Assembly: GCA_002731275.1 (NCBI GenBank)
Contig: PCBK01000094.1
Location: forward strand, 1-64,000
Direction: 5' to 3'
DNA from: Deltaproteobacteria bacterium
GTDB lineage: Bacteria; Myxococcota_C; UBA6777
DNA: 64,000 bases
Below are positions 63,292 to 64,000 of this stretch, one piece after another. Under the pieces are notes generated by a model. That model did no database searches. It was not told the origin of the DNA and saw only the letters and a program-made list of their open reading frames with translations. Every line of letters starts with the position of its first letter. Position 1 is the first letter of the stretch. The position numbers and the translations under genes were made by a program.

Positions 63292-63999
63292 TTACGAATT
63301 GGTCTTTGCTTCAAAATACCGTTCCGAGATACTGGCAAGATGTTGCCAACCTCCGGGGTAATCTTGTGAACGTGCTTGTGAGAGTGCTTCTTCAATGCGA
63401 GACAGATCCACGTCGTCTCTTTCAAACACTTTGAGCACGTACGCGATCGAGCTGCTTCCGAGGATCTGCTCTACTTGTGGCTTGGGGTGCTTGAGCAAAA
63501 AATCAACGAGAGGTTGAAGAGGGGCATCGCTTGGCCAAGCGATGCCCACAGCCTCTGCGAGCCTTGTGAGAATGGACCCATAATCGTCGAATCCGGCCTC
63601 GTATGGACGTAAGTATTGAATCCACTCCTGACAGATCGATAGATTGGTCTCTTTGGGGAACGCCTGGAGCACTTCCGCCAGCTTACCAGACTGAAACCAG
63701 ATCACAAAAGAGTCTTCAGCATTGGCCCTTCGGGTCGCCTCATCGTAGAACTCTCTTGCGCCAGAAGGGGTCGCCAACCACCACTTACTCATCCACGGAT
63801 AGAAGCGCCAATGAATGTCTACGCGAAAGAAGACCTTGACGACCTCAGCCGAGAGTTCTGGTGGCAATGTATCCATCATCTCGGCGAATTCATCTTTACG
63901 TCTCTCGAATTTCTTGTAAGTTAGAGACAACATTTCTTTCAAAGGCGCGAAGAGAGGGATGACCTCTTGTTGGCGTTCAGGAGGGACACGAGGGATTGG
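63292..63999 (-). CDS. Helical protein, 5' end beyond window
   Basis: At least 235 aa. The reading frame is open through the window edge (it includes PIPRVPPERQQEVIPLFAP before an internal TTG at 63942), so the true start lies outside. The visible part is helical, Trp- and Glu-rich (HWRFYPWMSKWWLATPSGA, LEEALSQARSQDY-like), with no known domain. It is followed by the HEAT-like gene 14 bp later, so the two are probably co-transcribed. The function is unknown. Confidence 0.6.
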   Translation of the reverse strand, partial: PIPRVPPERQQEVIPLFAPLKEMLSLTYKKFERRKDEFAEMMDTLPPELSAEVVKVFFRVDIHWRFYPWMSKWWLATPSGAREFYDEATRRANAEDSFVIWFQSGKLAEVLQAFPKETNLSICQEWIQYLRPYEAGFDDYGSILTRLAEAVGIAWPSDAPLQPLVDFLLKHPKPQVEQILGSSSIAYVLKVFERDDVDLSRIEEALSQARSQDYPGGWQHLASISERYFEAKTNS

Positions 64000-64000
64000 A

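Overview
The window reads as chromosomal DNA from a Gram-negative bacterium of moderate GC. It carries an outer-membrane lipoprotein carrier (LolA), many lipoproteins with clear lipoboxes (often Gly-Cys-Pro), an RND metal efflux system, a TRAP transporter and pyruvate:ferredoxin oxidoreductase. The many acidic or proline-rich linker lipoproteins, LRR, ankyrin, TPR and HEAT proteins, a serpin, a SET-domain protein and an apparent selenoprotein suggest a Myxococcota or other former deltaproteobacterial lineage. That placement is inference; no rRNA or universal marker other than ychF is present.

Layout. 1-812: hairpin repeat array. 813-4954: P460-like haem lipoprotein, then an LRR gene and an ankyrin/pentapeptide gene. 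5033-10053: a small secreted protein, lolA, a TlpA-like lipoprotein, and the deazaguanine genes queC (interrupted by an intein) and queE. 10054-14454: repeat-rich region with a lipoprotein serpin and a group IIC intron inserted behind a repeat hairpin. 14455-17220: PAS histidine kinase and OxyR. 17345-17860: two 215-bp structured elements whose stems differ but stay perfectly paired. 18246-25430: small basic secreted protein, YchF, LysR regulator, TPR protein, cysteine-cluster protein, MFS transporter. 25445-28211: a lipoprotein with an in-frame UGA in a UxxC thioredoxin motif, followed by TRAP permease genes dctM/dctQ. 28489-28654: candidate small RNA with a strong terminator. 28807-33404: nifJ and a PyrD-like gene. 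33785-46977: a membrane histidine kinase, then a tightly coupled sensor kinase / NtrC-type regulator / CusBAC efflux / DUF3347-like lipoprotein operon in which each start overlaps the previous stop. 47009-57990: lipoproteins, SET-domain protein and a truncated remnant of it, a second LRR protein, a TPR protein, a GT-C-like membrane protein and a quinone oxidoreductase. 58101-64000: basic secreted protein, propeller-like lipoprotein, a 42-bp tandem repeat and two HEAT-like proteins, the last cut by the window edge.

Working together. The Cus operon is a self-contained copper/silver sensing and export unit with three copies of one metal-binding domain type. nifJ, its PyrD-like partner and an upstream FNR-like site point to oxygen-responsive pyruvate metabolism. 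OxyR, the TlpA-like protein and the UxxC protein point to thiol/redox control in cytoplasm and envelope. The strongest candidates for undescribed biology are the twin covarying elements, the UxxC selenoprotein, the Ser1 intein in QueC, the modular hairpin repeats that serve as an intron target, and the 28489-28654 RNA.
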